64,000 bases of DNA from Ignavibacteriales bacterium (GTDB taxonomy: Bacteria; Bacteroidota; Ignavibacteria; Ignavibacteriales; Melioribacteraceae), in the NCBI GenBank assembly GCA_020635285.1, contig JACKAB010000006.1:557501-621500 (forward strand), given 5' to 3'. Both the position numbers and the translations under genes were made by a program. Below are positions 1 to 12,447 of this stretch, in pieces. The notes under the pieces were generated by a model, which saw nothing but the letters and a program-made list of their open reading frames with translations, ran no database searches and was not told where the DNA came from. How positions within the stretch are numbered: position 1 is the first letter of the stretch; each line of letters starts with the position of its first letter.

Positions 1-316
1 AATAACTGATGTTGAATCAGATAAAAATTTATCTGCTCAATTTGAGCTTAGTCAAAATTATCCAAATCCATTTAATCCAACAACAATAATTAAATACAGT
101 GTCCCTAATGTAGTCTCGAACTTTAGCTCGAACAATGTTGAATTAAAAGTATATGATGTTCTTGGTAGAGAAATCAAAACTTTGGTCAACCAAAAACAAA
201 AAGCAGGAAATTACGAAGTTTCATTTGATACAAAAGAACTTTCAAGCGGAGTATACTTTTATAGACTTCAATCCGGAGATTTTATTCAAACTAAGAAAAT
301 GATGTTGCTGAAATAA
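1..316 (+). CDS. C-terminal end of a type IX-secreted protein (T9SS type A sorting domain), partial
   Basis: The open frame enters from the left edge and stops at TAA 314-316. Its product carries the canonical Por_Secre_tail sorting signal: NYPNPFNPTTIIKYSVPN, then VYDVLGREIKTLVN, then LSSGVYFYRLQSGDF and a basic KKMMLLK end. By family knowledge this ~80-residue domain sends a Sec-exported protein through the type IX translocon and is cleaved at the cell surface. The passenger domain lies outside the window, so its activity cannot be named. A terminator follows 27 bases downstream, so this is the last gene of its transcript. A near-identical orphan copy of this tail sits on the minus strand at 60.1 kb. 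Confidence 0.9.
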   Translation, partial: ITDVESDKNLSAQFELSQNYPNPFNPTTIIKYSVPNVVSNFSSNNVELKVYDVLGREIKTLVNQKQKAGNYEVSFDTKELSSGVYFYRLQSGDFIQTKKMMLLK

Positions 317-342
317 ATTTCTTAAAATTATATTTTCAATTT

Positions 343-367
343 AGCCCGTTTATAGCGGGCTTTTTTG
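343..367 (+). terminator. Rho-independent terminator
   Basis: AGCCCG (343-348) pairs with CGGGCT (356-361) around a 7-base loop and is followed by a T run. It sits just after the stop of the T9SS cargo gene. Confidence 0.85.
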
Positions 368-482
368 TGAAATATGCAAAATTTAAATTTGTCATATTTT
401 TTGAAATCGTTAACCATATCATAAATAATTTTAATTATTTTTTTATATTAAATTTTCAGTAAATCAAATCAGTCAAATTATC

Positions 483-3437
483 ATGAAATTTTTAATACTA
501 ATTTTAACACTTATTGTATCGCAAACTTTTGCTCAAATAAAAGTTCATAAACATCTAACAATTGATGATGGACTTATAAGCAATGAAGTTTTGAGTATAG
601 TTCAAGATAGTAAAGGCTATATGTGGTTTGCAACCTTTAAAGGAATTAGTATTTGGGATGGAAATAATTTTAAAAATATAAAAAAAGAAAATGGACTCAC
701 TTCTTCTGCTGTACTAAATCTTCTTGAAACTTCCGACTCAACAATGGTAATTAATACTTTTGGAAAAGGAATTGTAACAATTAAAAATAATGTTTTTGAT
801 ACTATTGATACTGAAGATGGTTTAACAACAAATTTCGTAACAAAAATCAGATTACTAAATGATGAACCAATAATTGTTTCATCGGCACCGCAAGTTTTAC
901 AGAACGGAAAGTTAAAATCTTTTTTAGCAAAACCAGAACTTATAAATGGACCAATAACAGATTTTATTATTGATGGAGATGGAACTATTTATATAACAAG
1001 CCGAAATGGATTTTATGTAAAAACCAAAGACAAGGAAACTCTTTACACAACAAAAGATGGTCTGTTAACAAACATTACCAGTTTCCTAAAAAAAGATTTT
1101 AATGGAAATATATTAATAGGATCCTCATTAGGATTAAATAAATATAATAATGGAATTATTTCAACACTTGAATTTAACGGCAAACCGGTTAATTGGACAA
1201 TTGCAGATATTCTTTGTGCAAAGGATGGAACAAATTATTATTCAGGTGATAATGGTTTGCTGATTGAAAAAAAAAATGGAAAAGTTGAATTACTTACAAT
1301 TGAAAATGGATTGTTAGAAAATCCAATATTTACTCTTGGTGAAGACAAAAGCGGGAATATCTATTTAGGTTATTCCAGAGGCGGTATAAGTATTTATACA
1401 CCCGAAAAATTTACAAATTATGAAGGTGAGGAATTTGCAGCTAATTCAATTTTGCAATATAATAATGAATTTTTATTGGGTACTGAAAACGGAATTGCTG
1501 TTCTGAGTGATAAAAGCATTAAATCGATTACAATGAAAAATGGAATTATCAGTAATTATATTAGATCTATTACAAAAAAAAATAATGATATTTTTATTGG
1601 AACTGACGCTGGTCTTAACATTTTAAACAAAAATAAAATTATCTCTTCAATCAAAACTGATAAAGCTACACAAGGAATTTATGATATTGAATTTTCAAAA
1701 TTTGGCGACTTGGTTTTAAGTGTAAGAAGACAAGGAATTACTTTGATTAGCGACCAAAAAAATTATCAAAATCCTTTTATCACTAGTTTTATTAATACGA
1801 TCGACACAACAAATAAAGGAAATGCAAGAGGACATGGTGCAAATGTTTTTTGAGTAAAAAAAAAATAATGATAAAATTAACGGAAAAATTTTCAACTACA
1901 TAAATCGTTCAAATGGTATACTCAGTAGTTGGATTTTGGATATGTTATTTACAAGAGACTCAACTTTAGTTTTGGGTTATCATGGAAGCGGAGTTAGTTT
2001 TTATAAAAATGGAATTTTGAAACATTTTGGAAAAGACGAAGGATTATCAAACGGAATCGTTCAAATCTTATTAGAAGATTCTGAAAATAATTTATGGATT
2101 GGTACTGCTCAAGGAGGAATTTGTATTTATAAGAATGGTATAATTGTAGATACATTAAATGTTAAAAAAGGACTTACATCCGATGACGTAAGAGGAATAG
2201 TTCAATATTCAAATAATTTATTTTACGTAATAACAGATAATGGCTTGAATGTAATTACAAAAAAAGGAAATGATTTTTTTATTCGACAAATAAAAAAAAA
2301 GATGGATTGATTTCAAATAATTGTAACCGTAATGCATTATATGTTGATAATGACAAAAACTTGTGGATTGGTACAACAAAAGGAGTTTCTATATTTAATC
2401 CTAAAACAGATAAGCCAATTACAGAACCACCCAAAGTATATATAACCGGTTTGGAAGTTTTTAATGAATCTTTCCCTTTGGAAAAATTGAAAAACTCTAA
2501 TAGATTAAATTACGATCAAAATTATCTGAAGTTCATTTATTCCGGAATAAATCTTTCAGCTCCGAAAAAAACAATTTATAAATACAAACTTGTCGGCGTT
2601 GATAAAGATTGGGTTACAAGTAAAGAAAATAATGTTCAATATACCAGTTTGGAAAAAGGTGAATATCTTTTTGAGGTTAAAGCTAAAAACCAGTGGGGAT
2701 ATTGGAGTGAACCTGCACAGTTGGCATTTGTGATAAATCCGGCTTGGTGGGAAACTTGGTGGACAAGATTAATGTTTGTTGTAACTTTGGGATTTTTATT
2801 GTGGCTGGCGTTCCAGTACAGATTAAATTATTTACTAAAATTGGAAAGATTAAGAACAAAAATTGCAAGTGATCTTCATGATGAAGTTGGTTCTATGCTT
2901 ACGCAAATTTCATTAAATGTTGATTTTTTATCTTTCACAAATGATGAAAAAAAGAAAGAAGAAAAATCAAATTTTATACGAAGCAAAAGCAAAGAAATAA
3001 TAAGTATTATGAATGATATTGTTTGGTCAATCGATTCTCGGAACGATAATCTTGAAAGTTTGGTGGGTCGAATTAATAATTTCGCTTTTGATCATTGTTC
3101 ACAAAAAGACATATCTTTAAATTTTATTAAGAATATTGATAATCCTAATAAACCTCTAAAAATAACATTCCGACAAAATATTATGCTCATTGCAAAAGAG
3201 GCAATAAACAATGCAGTTAAATATTCAGATTGTTCCGAGCTAATAGTTAAAATTAAAAATTCAAAGAATGGGTTTGAATTACTCATAAAGGATAATGGAA
3301 AAGGTTTTGATATTGAGAATGTTAGAAAAGGTAGTGGATTAAAAAATATGAAAATGCGTGCCGAATCAATTAACGCAAATATAGATTTCACCAATGAAAA
3401 TGGATTTTCAGTAAAAGTAACAAAAGATAAAATTTAA
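483..3437 (+). CDS. Beta-propeller/Y_Y_Y sensor histidine kinase (frameshifted)
   Basis: Two-component sensor of the hybrid-type periplasmic-propeller class. It starts with a signal peptide ending FAQ. About 14 Reg_prop-type propeller repeats follow (pattern GLISNEVLSIVQDSKGYMWFAT), then a Y_Y_Y domain (YTSLEKGEYLFEVKAKNQWG), a WWETWW-led transmembrane segment near residue 760, a HisKA_3 box with the phospho-acceptor in DLHDEVGS (His about residue 799), and an HATPase_c domain (EAINNAVKYS, NGKGFD, GSGLKNM). The frame breaks near 1855 and near 2290-2300, both in A runs, and the three parts join collinearly with the intact paralogue at 8024. There is no receiver domain. Its likely partner is the regulator on the opposite strand just downstream. 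The ligand is unknown. Confidence 0.88.
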
Positions 3438-3530
3438 TTTTTAGAAAAATTCTCTAGGATGATCATTCCGGTTAAAAGAATTTATCTGCAGTAGGCATAA
3501 GTGAATAACGGAATCTAAGTATTATTTAAT

Positions 3531-4165
3531 TTAACAGAAATTTAAATTTCCCCTATTTAATTTTGCAATTGCTTCTGTGTTGGAATTAACATGTAATTTT
3601 TTATAAATGTTTTTAAATGAAATTTTATTGTTTCCAATGAATTATTACAATTTGCGGCAATCATTTTATAGCTTTGACCATCAGCTAAATATTTAAGGAC
3701 TATTTTTTTTTTTTTGTTAAAATCGATTTTTCTTCAATCGGTTTATTTTGATTAAAATATTCAATAACACTTTTTGCAATTGAAGGAGACATTGGAGCTC
3801 CGTTATTAGCCACTTCAATTATTGCTCGTTTAATATCAAGCAAAGGAGTGCTTTTTAAAATATAACCTGATGCACCTTTTTTAATGCATCAAAAATTTTA
3901 GAAGGTTCGTCATGAATTGTAAATAAAATTATTTCAGAATTTGACAATTTTTTTTAATTATTTCAATTGCAGATAGGCCGGAAATTCCCGGCAAACCAAT
4001 ATCTAAAATTATTACATCTGGATTTAATTCGGTTGGCTGTTTGACAAGATATTCTTCAACAGAAGCAGCAGCAGTATTCATTAATAATTCAGGCTGCAAT
4101 CCGATAAACTCACTTACCGTATTTCTAATTTCTTCTATATCTTCTATTATATCAACTGAAATCAT
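3531..4165 (-). CDS. NarL/LuxR-family response regulator (frameshifted)
   Basis: The first frame (4165 down to about 3930) gives a receiver domain with acidic residues E8 and D9 and phospho-acceptor D55 in VIILDIGLPGISG. Translation across at least three single-base breaks recovers the rest of the receiver (ILFTIHDEPSKIF, KKGASGYILKSTPLLDIK) and a LuxR-type helix-turn-helix (VLKYLADGQSYKMIAANC, then ETIKFHLKNIYKKLHVNS), ending at the stop read from 3533-3531. About 210 residues fits the family. It is convergent with the sensor kinase at 483 and divergent from the beta-helix gene at 4339. It probably receives phosphate from that kinase and may act on the 4339 promoter (inference). Confidence 0.8.
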
Positions 4166-4200
4166 AGGTTAATATACAACATCAAAATTTAAATTTAAAT

Positions 4201-4214
4201 CCCCCATTTGAGTA
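4201..4214. promoter_or_regulatory. Candidate operator, degenerate TACC-N6-GGTA site
   Basis: CCCCCATTTGAGTA resembles TACCCATTTAGGTA (19027-19040) and TACCGATAATGGTA (16970-16983). It lies about 125 bp upstream of the beta-helix gene start at 4339 and just upstream of the divergent regulator gene. This is the weakest of the three sites because its left half is imperfect. Confidence 0.35.
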
Positions 4215-4338
4215 GGTTAAACTACTAAATTATTTTTCACTTTTCACTTTATCAAAACCTACCCTAATTCGTTATTGTGAAATAATTCTTGTAAACATAT
4301 TTTGATTTCAAAATTTTGTATTTCAAAAAGAGGCAAAA

Positions 4339-7300
4339 ATGAACTTAACAAATAATAAAATCGAATTACTTGCCCGCCGTCTTTTAGGTGGGTCATTCCC
4401 AAATATTTCTATTAATGATGAATACAGTCAAGCCATTAAGAATCCACAAAAGAATAAAATTGACCATTCAATAACAATTATAATGATTGTATTTGTAATT
4501 GTACTTTTTTCATCAATACAGTTTTTTGCTGCATCAGCATTAAATGGTAATTATACAATTAATACTTCTGGCGGTGATTATACAACAATAGCAGCGGCAG
4601 TTTCTGATCTTTATGCAAATGGTATTTCCGGTCCGGTTACTTTTACAATTGAAGGGACATTTAATGAACAAATAGATTTAGATGGTGCTATAAGTGGAAG
4701 CAGTAAATTTAATCCAATCATTTTTATGGGCGGAAAGGTTACATATACAGCAACAACATCTGCAGATAATTTTGTAGTACGAATTAATTCTGCAAATTAT
4801 ATAGAATTTATCAATAATATTTTTACCGCTGGGGGCACAACATATGCAAGGATTATTTATTCAGAAGCTCTGAATGGAAATATTACATTTGATGGGAATA
4901 TTTTTCAAGGAACTTCAACAAGTGGATCGGATATAAATAAAGCTCTTATTTATTTTAAAGCTGATAACTCTTTGGAAAACTTAAATAGTTATGAATTTAT
5001 AAATAATACTTTAAATGATGGTACATATGGTTTATACTTTAGAATCATTTGACTCACCAAGATCCACTGGATTGAGAATAACAACAAATACATTTAACAC
5101 TGCTTACAGAGCAATACATATTGATAAGTTTGATGCTCCAAAAATATCTTCTAATATAATTACAAATAACATCAGTAGTGATTATTCTATTTATTTAAAA
5201 GATTGTTCAGAAGATTTTCAAATTCTAAAAAATAAAATTTCAACTTCTTACAATGCTGGTTCAGGGATTAGAATTTTAGATTGTTTAATCGGCAGTGGAA
5301 GAAGTTTAATAGCTAATAATTTTATTCAAGCTTGTGATGAAGGTATTTCATTAAACAATGTTTCGGATGTTGACATTTATTTCAATTCGATAAATATTGA
5401 AATTTCATCAGACTTACCCTATCCCGCTAGTGCAGCTCTGGATCTGCATGAAACTTGCAGAGATATAAATATCATAAATAATATTTTTAATAACAGAAGA
5501 GAAGGTTATGCTTTTAAATGCCAATCTTTCAAATGGAACTCTGCAAGTAAGTTCAAGTGACTATAATTGTTTTTATACAACAAATTATTTAAATCTTATT
5601 AAATGGAATGGTACTGTGTACTCAAGTTTATCCATATCTAATTATCAAACTATTACAGGTTTTGATTTGAATTCAATAGTAACTCATCCACATTATACAT
5701 CAATTTCGGACCTACATACAAATGAACCAATGTTGCATAAATCAGGAACACAAATTGCTACTGTATCGACTGATATAGATAATGATTTAAGATTATCCGC
5801 AACTCCATGCATTGGTGCAGATGAATTCTTATTACCATTATCAGGTACATATACAATTGGGAGTAATTCAGATTATTCAACAATTGCAAATGCAGTTTTG
5901 GATCTTTATGAAAGTGGAATTGATGGAGCAGTAATTTTTAAACTTAAAGATGGACAGTATAATGAGCAAATCAATTTGGATGGTGCAATAATTGGAAGCA
6001 GTGCAGCAAACACAGTAACTTTCGAATCAAATTCCGGTTTTCACGGAAATGTCAATATAACATACACTGCTAATAGCGCTGGTAGTAATTATGTATTAAG
6101 GATTAATGAAGCTGAACATTTAATATTTAGAAATCTTACATTTACTGCCGGTGGAACTGACTATGCGAGAATTGTATTATTCTGAAAATGTAATTGGAGA
6201 TATAGAGTTTTATGGAAATGTGTTTAATGGATATCAAATTATTTCAGGAACCGGCACTGAAGAACAAAATATAGTTACCTGTTTTGGTGATATAAATTGG
6301 ATAACACAATTTTTGAGAACAATGATTTAAATGGTGGTAGTAACGGAATTTATCTGATACTTAATTATTTCAACCCTAAAACCTCAAATTTAAAATTATT
6401 AGAAATACCATTTCTTCTAAAATTCTCTATTATATTTCATTACAATTGAAGCCCCAATAATAAAAAAAACTTTGGAAAAAATGAAATCGATAATAATATA
6501 TTTTTAAATAAATTATAAATGGTATACTTAATAAAAAAAATATTATTTTAGGTGGGTATGGAATATAATTAACTAATGTTATGGAACTGCTTCATATTAT
6601 GGTGTAAATACAGAACAACTTAATTAATGTTTCACATATGGAATAAAAATTGAAATTAAGCAGTTATATTAATATTTATAGTAATACTGTTAGAAACACT
6701 AGAGCAAGTGGCTCAATATTATCCTTTAAGAATTGATAATACTGAATAATCAATATAAATATTTATTAATAATATTTTGTATACTCAAGCGGAGGTTAAT
6801 GCAGCTATTAACTGGGAAAATGGAACAATTGATGAATGTAATTATAATAATCTATATTCAACCGGTCCAACTCTAGTTAACCATGGAAATGATGAATTTG
6901 CCACACTATCAGATTGGCAAGCTGCTCCTGAAGGTTTTGATCAAAATTCATACAGTTCAGCAGTAGGCTTTGTTTCTGAAACTGATTTACATATACAAAA
7001 TACTTCAGAACTATTATTAGGTACAAGCTTACCTGAAGTACCAGAAGATATAGATGGAGACACTAGAAATCATCCTCCATTTATTGGGGCGGATGAACCT
7101 ATTTTAGATATTTCCGAACTTAGTCTTAAAATATTTCTTGAAGGGCCGTATAATACTTCTAGCGGTAAGATGAGCACTACGCTAACAATTCCTACAACAT
7201 CGCCATATATTGAGCACTATAAAACTGTAAGCAGTATACCAAATGGTGTTGTGGATTGGGTATTGGTTAAACTGCTTGATGATCAATTTAATTTAGTTGT

Positions 7301-7460
7301 TGCACAATCTGCTTTTTTAGCTAATGATGGAACTATTATCTCCACAAATGGATCAGGTACCTTAAAATTTCTAGTTGATACAGCAAGTGATTATTACGTA
7401 GTTGTTGAACATAGAAATCATTTACCAATTATGAGTGCCAATCCTATATCAATACAGTAA
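4339..7460 (+). CDS. Large secreted right-handed beta-helix protein with C-terminal LEGPY/HRNHL module (frameshifted)
   Basis: A surface or secreted protein of about 1,040 residues. The N terminus has an unusually long, ~47-residue hydrophilic head before the hydrophobic export segment (IIMIVFVIVLFSSIQFFAAS). The start is supported by AGAGG 8 bases upstream. Two modules follow, each opening with GxYTI...DYxTIxxAVxDLYxxGI...FNEQIDLDGAISGSS (at 4540 and 5842), running through NI/NNI-rich beta-helix coils, and closing with a choice-of-anchor-Q-like DIDGDTR...PFIGADE. The last ~115 residues are the LEGPY/VDWVLV/HRNHL module. Frames break near 5040, 5515 and 6180, and 6186-6776 contains many breaks, though fragments such as SNTVRNTRASGSI remain readable. 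Ligand and function are unknown. It is a paralogue of 12448-16866. Confidence 0.75.
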
Positions 7461-8023
7461 AATAATATGCAATTTGTAATAGCTACGTCTTAATCTAAGT
7501 TGGGTGGGAATTTCATAAAGATCAGCAAAAATTGATTTGAAACCCGGAAAACCATTCCTTTAATTTTTTGATATTCCGGAAATTCGAAAGGATTATCCGG
7601 AATCTAATCTTTTAGAGGTTTGGGTAACGTTAGCTTCAATAAACTTAGAATGAAAAAAGTAAAATCGGCCATTTCAAATTTATTTTGGAATCTTTAAGAT
7701 CTATCAGTCGCTCTGCTTCCCCTCTACATGACAAAAATAAAAAACTAATTTCGAAAACTAAAAATCATAAAAATTCCAATAAATAAATTTTGATATTAAA
7801 TATTAAATATTGAATTATGGTATTTATTTGAGATTTATAATGTGTTATTTGCTTTTTCTCAAGAATTTTAAATTTTTATATTTTAGTTTCTTATGGTTAT
7901 TCGCTACCTTCCTATCTCATTCTATTTTCATATTTTATCTCAAATCACAATAATTTGTTATTGAATTATTTATTATTTCCTTTTAATTTCAATGAATTAA
8001 TACATCAATTATTCAACAATTTC
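7461..8023. other. Non-coding stretch with degenerate intergenic repeat
   Basis: No supported gene. Around 7573-7606 there is an imperfect inverted repeat (GATATTCCGG ... CCGGAATC). Near 7690-7740 a GGAATCTTTAAGATC...ATGACAAAAATAA tract resembles the dispersed intergenic elements at 26.6 and 54.1 kb. The last ~200 bases are very AT-rich and presumably hold the promoter of the kinase at 8024. Confidence 0.4.
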
Positions 8024-10955
8024 ATGAAGAAAGTTTTCTTAATATTTTTAGTACTTTTTTTTAATTCAGCAGAATTATATTCGCAAATTAAAATACATAA
8101 AACCATTGCCACTGGTGATGGATTGGTTAACGGACAAGCACGTGATATTTTTGAAGATAGCAAAGGTTACATCTGGTTTGCAACTAACGGTGGAGTTTCC
8201 CGATGGGATGGAGAAACCTTTTTAAATTTTACAGAGAGAACCGGTTTAACATCTGCATATATTTTTGATATTGCCGAAGCGCCGGATGGAACAATTTACT
8301 TTGCCAACTTTGGTGTAAATGGAATAAACACTTTTAAAGATGGAAAGTTGGATACTTTGTTCAATGTAGGAGAAAATAAACTCACTTTTTTAACAGTAAT
8401 TCATTTCACAAAAGATAGCTCTTTAATAATGGGCGCTGCAGATGGAATTTATCTTTTTAAAAATAAGACATTGCTCAACTTAAATGAGTTGTATGAAATA
8501 CCCGCAGAAACAATGCACAACTTAGATACTAATTCTAAAGGAGAGGTCTTTATTTCTACATCTTCCGGAATTGTAAAAATTAGCGGAAATAGATTGACAA
8601 TTGAATATGGATATGATGGCGGTAATGATGATTATGTAAGCGCACTTGCCATTGATAAAAACGATAATTTATTTTTTACAAATGAACATCAATTTTTAGT
8701 AAAAGAAAATGATATGATTTTACCTGTTAATGAAAAATATAATTTTCTCTCAAATAAAGTTAATGATATAATATTTTCAGAGGATAATATAGGATACATT
8801 GCTACAAATGAAGGATTGAGCATTTTAGATAAAAACAGAAATTTAAGTTTTATAACCAAAGAAAACGGACTTTCAAATAATAAACCGTACAAAATTTTTG
8901 AAAGTGAAAATGGAACAATATTTATAGCCAGTGCAATAGCAAATATTGATATTTACATACCTGGCAAATTGGATAACTTTAGCCAAGATAATGGTTTACC
9001 GGATAACAATGTTTTTAATATCTATGTCGATAAAAATATGACGGAATTTCTTGGAACCGGAGATGGACTTTTAATTAGAAATAAAAAAACTAATAAAATA
9101 ATTTCACCAAAAATTAAAGATGGTTACACAAACTTTATTTCTTTTGCAGAAATGAATAATAATGTTTATGCAGGAACGGAAGTTGGTATTGATATTATTG
9201 ACGATGGAGAGGCAAAAAACTTTTTTAAATTAAAAAAAATTAGAAATGTAAAACATAATGAGAGCAACAGAATTTTCTCCCTTGCTGCCCTTAATGATAC
9301 AACTCTTCTAGCTGGTACTTATAAAGGAGTTTATAAATTTGTAAAAGATTCTGTTTTTTTGATCACAAAAAAAGATGGTTTATTAAGCAATTATGTTTCT
9401 AAAATAGTTGTACTTAACGATAAATCCATTGTTTATGGTTATCACGAAAAAGGTATTAGTATTGTTAAAAATGGAAATTATAAACATTACACAATTGAAA
9501 ATGGTTTGAGCGGTAATGGAATCGCAGATATATGTGAATACGCCAAAGGAACAATATTGGTTGGCATTGAGCAAGGTGGTGTTAATATTATAAAAAATGG
9601 AATTATTGATACAATTACAATTGAAGATGGTTTAACAAACAACGATATTAGAGCAATTGCAAAGGATGATTTAGGGAATGTTTACGTAACAACTTCTGTC
9701 GGATTAAACATAATTAAATTCAATGAGGAAAATTTTACCATTAGAACTATTACAAATAAAGATGGATTAGTTGGAAATGATTGTAATAAAGAGGCTCTGT
9801 TTGTTGATGATTCAAACAATGTTTGGATTGGAACATCAAGTGGATTGAGTAAATATAATCCATATTTTGATAAACCGAATTTAAGAACAACTCCGGTTTA
9901 TTTAACTGGAATTGAAATTTTCAATAAACCAATTTCAATAGATAAATTTTTAATTAAGCCAGAATTGAAACATGATGAAAATTATATTAATTTCATATAC
10001 ACTGGCATTAATATTCCCAATTCTCACAAAACTCTTTACCGTTATAAACTTTCGGGTGTTGATAATGATTGGGTAACAAGCAAAAAAAAGAATGTTCAAT
10101 ACACAAGTCTTGATGACGGAAATTATACTTTTGAAGTTAAAGCGAAAAATGATTGGGGATATTGGAGCGAACCGGCTAAACTTTCATTTACAATAAATCC
10201 TGCGTGGTGGGAAACTTGGTGGTTTATTTCTTCATTAGGATTTTTATTTACAGCATTTATTTATAAAACATATAAAGATAGAATTTCCAAATTGGAAAAA
10301 GAGGCATTTGCTCAAATAGATTTTTCTAGAAGATTAATTATTTCTCAAGAAGAAGAACGAAAAAGAATTGCCGCCGGTCTGCATGATAGCTTGGGTCAAA
10401 ATTTACTTGTAATTAAAAACCGAGCGCTCCTTGCTTTAAAAACAAAAAAAGAGGAATTTAAAGAAGAACAGCTTAATCAAATTTCTGAAACTGTTTCAAG
10501 CACAATTGAGGAAGTAAGACAAATTTCATATAACTTGCATCCTTATCAATTAAGCAGATTAGGTTTAACAAAAGCAATTAAATCAATAATTACCAATGTG
10601 CAAACATCAACAACTATTGATTTTACTGATGATTTAGCCGATATTAGTAATTTGTTCGATCATGATGCAGAAATTAATATTTATAGAATAGTGCAGGAAA
10701 ATATTAATAATATTATTAAACATTCCGAAGCAAAAAATGCACATATAAAAATTACCAAAAATGAATCATCAATAAATATTGCAATTACTGACGACGGGAA
10801 AAGGATTTAACCAAAATAAAATTTATGATGAGAAAAAAAATATGGAAGGTTTTGGACTTGAAAATATTAAAAAAAGAATAAGCTTGCTTAAAGGAGATTA
10901 TTCAATAGATTCAAGAAAAGGAACCAAGGTATTAATTAAAATACCAATCAAATAG
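8024..10955 (+). CDS. Beta-propeller/Y_Y_Y sensor histidine kinase, second copy
   Basis: Paralogue of the kinase at 483 and almost intact. I chose the ATG at 8024 because it begins a normal signal peptide (MKKVFLIFLVLFFNSAELYS, cleaved before Q); an upstream in-frame ATG at 7955 would add an unlikely 23-residue lead. Order: ~14 propeller repeats (GLSNNKPYKIFESENGTIFI type), Y_Y_Y domain (YTSLDDGNYTFEVKAKNDWG), WWETWW transmembrane segment, HisKA_3 (EEERKRIAAGLHDSLGQ, His near residue 787), HATPase_c (QENINNIIKHSEAK). A single extra base near 10797 ends the frame early; correcting it restores the G2 box (GFGLENIKKRISLL) and a normal end at 10955. The response regulator at 10963 follows after 7 bases, so the two form an operon. 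Confidence 0.9.
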
Positions 10956-10962
10956 AAAGCTG

Positions 10963-11607
10963 ATGAAAGAAAAAAATTAAAATACTTATAGCCGATGATC
11001 ATCCTTTAATGCTGCAAGGATTAGAAATGGTTTTGACTGAGGCAGAAAATACATTCTCTGCGATAAAGCAAAAGATGGCCAGAAGCCTTCAATAAATTAA
11101 TTGAAAATAATTATGATCTTGCTATACTTGATGTTGAAATGCCAATACTAAGCGGATTAGAAATTGTGCGCAAATGTTCTGAAAAAAATATTGAAACCAA
11201 TTTTATTTTCCTTACAATGTATAAAGAAGAAGATATGTTTAACGAGGCTATGGATATTGGGGCAAAAGGATATGTGCTAAAAAGAAATGCAGTAACAGAT
11301 ATTGTTAATTGTATTTCAGAAGTTCAAAACGATAAATATTATATTAGTCCACTTATTGCGGACTATCTTGAAAATCGATTGAACAGAAAAAGAATACTTC
11401 TTCTCCATCTATAAACGATTTAACAAAAACCGAACGAAAAATTCTAAAATTAATTTCCCAAGATAAAACCAGCAGATTGATAGCTGAGGAACTTTTTGTT
11501 AGCGTTAAAACTGTTGAAAATCACCGTAACAATATTTCCAAAAATTAAATCTTCAAGGCTCACACAGTCTTGTAAAATATGCAATTCAAAATAAAAATCT
11601 ACTTTAA
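10963..11607 (+). CDS. NarL/LuxR-family response regulator (frameshifted)
   Basis: Begins ATG AAAGAAAAAAATT, where a one-base error in the A run breaks the frame after four codons. Reading through gives IKILIADDHPLMLQGLEMVL, the phospho-acceptor region LAILDVEMPILSGLEIV, the switch Thr in FIFLTMYKEED, the conserved Lys in GAKGYVLKRNAVTDI, and then a LuxR-type helix-turn-helix (LTKTERKILKLISQDK, RLIAEELFVSVKTVENHRN) ending at TAA 11605-11607. At least three breaks (about 10973, 11045, 11390) and one near 11540 are needed. Length (~213 aa) is normal. It is the probable cognate output of the kinase directly upstream. Targets may be the secreted-protein genes nearby (inference). Confidence 0.82.
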
Positions 11608-11740
11608 AATAAAAATTACAAATAACAAAAAAAACAATTTTCAAATAAAACCCAAATCAAAATCTCAATATTTTAAAAAGAATCAAATAACTTTGCAGCC
11701 TCTTATTGGCAGAATTTTTCCAACAATTTTTTAATCATCT

Positions 11741-11957
11741 ATTTTTCCATTAGCCTTTCAAGTTTTACTCCGTTCTCACTTTCTCCCCCTCATCTCTTCT
11801 TCTCCATAGCTCTCCTTTTCTCTTTTCCTTCTATTCTGCCTTACGAATTCGATCTCCTCCTTTTTTATTTTTAATTTCTAATTTTGAATTCTTATTCCTC
11901 CTTTTCTCCCCTTCTCCGTTCTCCATTTTCCTTTTCTCCCTTTCTCTTCTTTTTTGA
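11741..11957. repeat. Pyrimidine-rich intergenic tract
   Basis: About 215 bases made mainly of C and T on the plus strand, built from imperfect TTCTCC/CTTTTCTCC units, between the regulator at 10963-11607 and the receiver gene at 12026. No reading frame on either strand looks coding. Composition is sharply unlike the flanking A-rich sequence. Confidence 0.55.
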
Positions 11958-12025
11958 GTACTTCCACCTATTTACAATCCAGATATAATATCGCAATTTA
12001 GAATTAAAATTTTGTGACTCTTAAA

Positions 12026-12373
12026 ATGAATTTATTAGTGGTTGATGATTTTGTGGAAATTAGACAAATGCTCACAAGTATGTTTAGCGGAATGTTTGAT
12101 AAAACCTATGAAGCAGATGATGGAAACTTAGCGGTCGAATTATATAAAAAATACAACCCAGATTGGGTTTTGATGGATATTAAAATGGATGTTATGGATG
12201 GAATTACCGCAACTAAACTAATAAAAAGTTTGATCAAAATGCTAAAGTTATAATTGTGACACTTTACAAAGATGAAGAAACAAGAACTGTTGCCAAAAAA
12301 AGCCGGTGCCTATGGGTTAGTCTCCAAAGATGATTTAAGCAAAATCAGCGATTTAATTTTTGAGAATATATAG
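12026..12373 (+). CDS. Stand-alone CheY-like receiver (frameshifted)
   Basis: Single receiver domain of about 115 residues with no output domain. From the ATG at 12026 (a GTG at 12014 is also in frame) it reads MNLLVVDDFVEIRQMLTSMF with acidic residues D7 and D8, phospho-acceptor D51 in WVLMDIKMDVMDG, then after a one-base break near 12225 VIIVTLYKDEET and, after another near 12300, GAYGLVSKDDLSKISDLIF, ending TAG 12371-12373. The switch Thr and conserved Lys are present, so it looks functional. It lies between the kinase/regulator pair and the beta-helix gene and could be a phosphate relay or sink for that pair (inference). Confidence 0.78.
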
Positions 12374-12381
12374 TTTGATTG

Positions 12382-12412
12382 AAAGACTATTTTTATGGTC
12401 GAAAGAGTCTTT
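12382..12412 (+). terminator. Hairpin after receiver gene
   Basis: AAAGACT (12382-12388) pairs with AGTCTTT (12406-12412) around a 17-base loop. It is nine bases after the receiver stop and 36 before the next start. There is no long T run, so this may be a weak terminator or a leader structure of the beta-helix gene. Confidence 0.4.
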
Positions 12413-12447
12413 AGTCAGTTGATTAAAATTTAAGGAATAAAAAATAT

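Noticed and set aside
1855..2310. Programmed ribosomal frameshifting in the kinase A runs
   Set aside because: Shifts are in both directions, occur in about 20 unrelated genes and lack consistent slippery heptamers with downstream structures.
4540..7100. CRISPR-like or short tandem DNA repeats in the beta-helix genes
   Set aside because: Recurrence is at protein level (NNIF-type coils); DNA units are not identical or evenly spaced.
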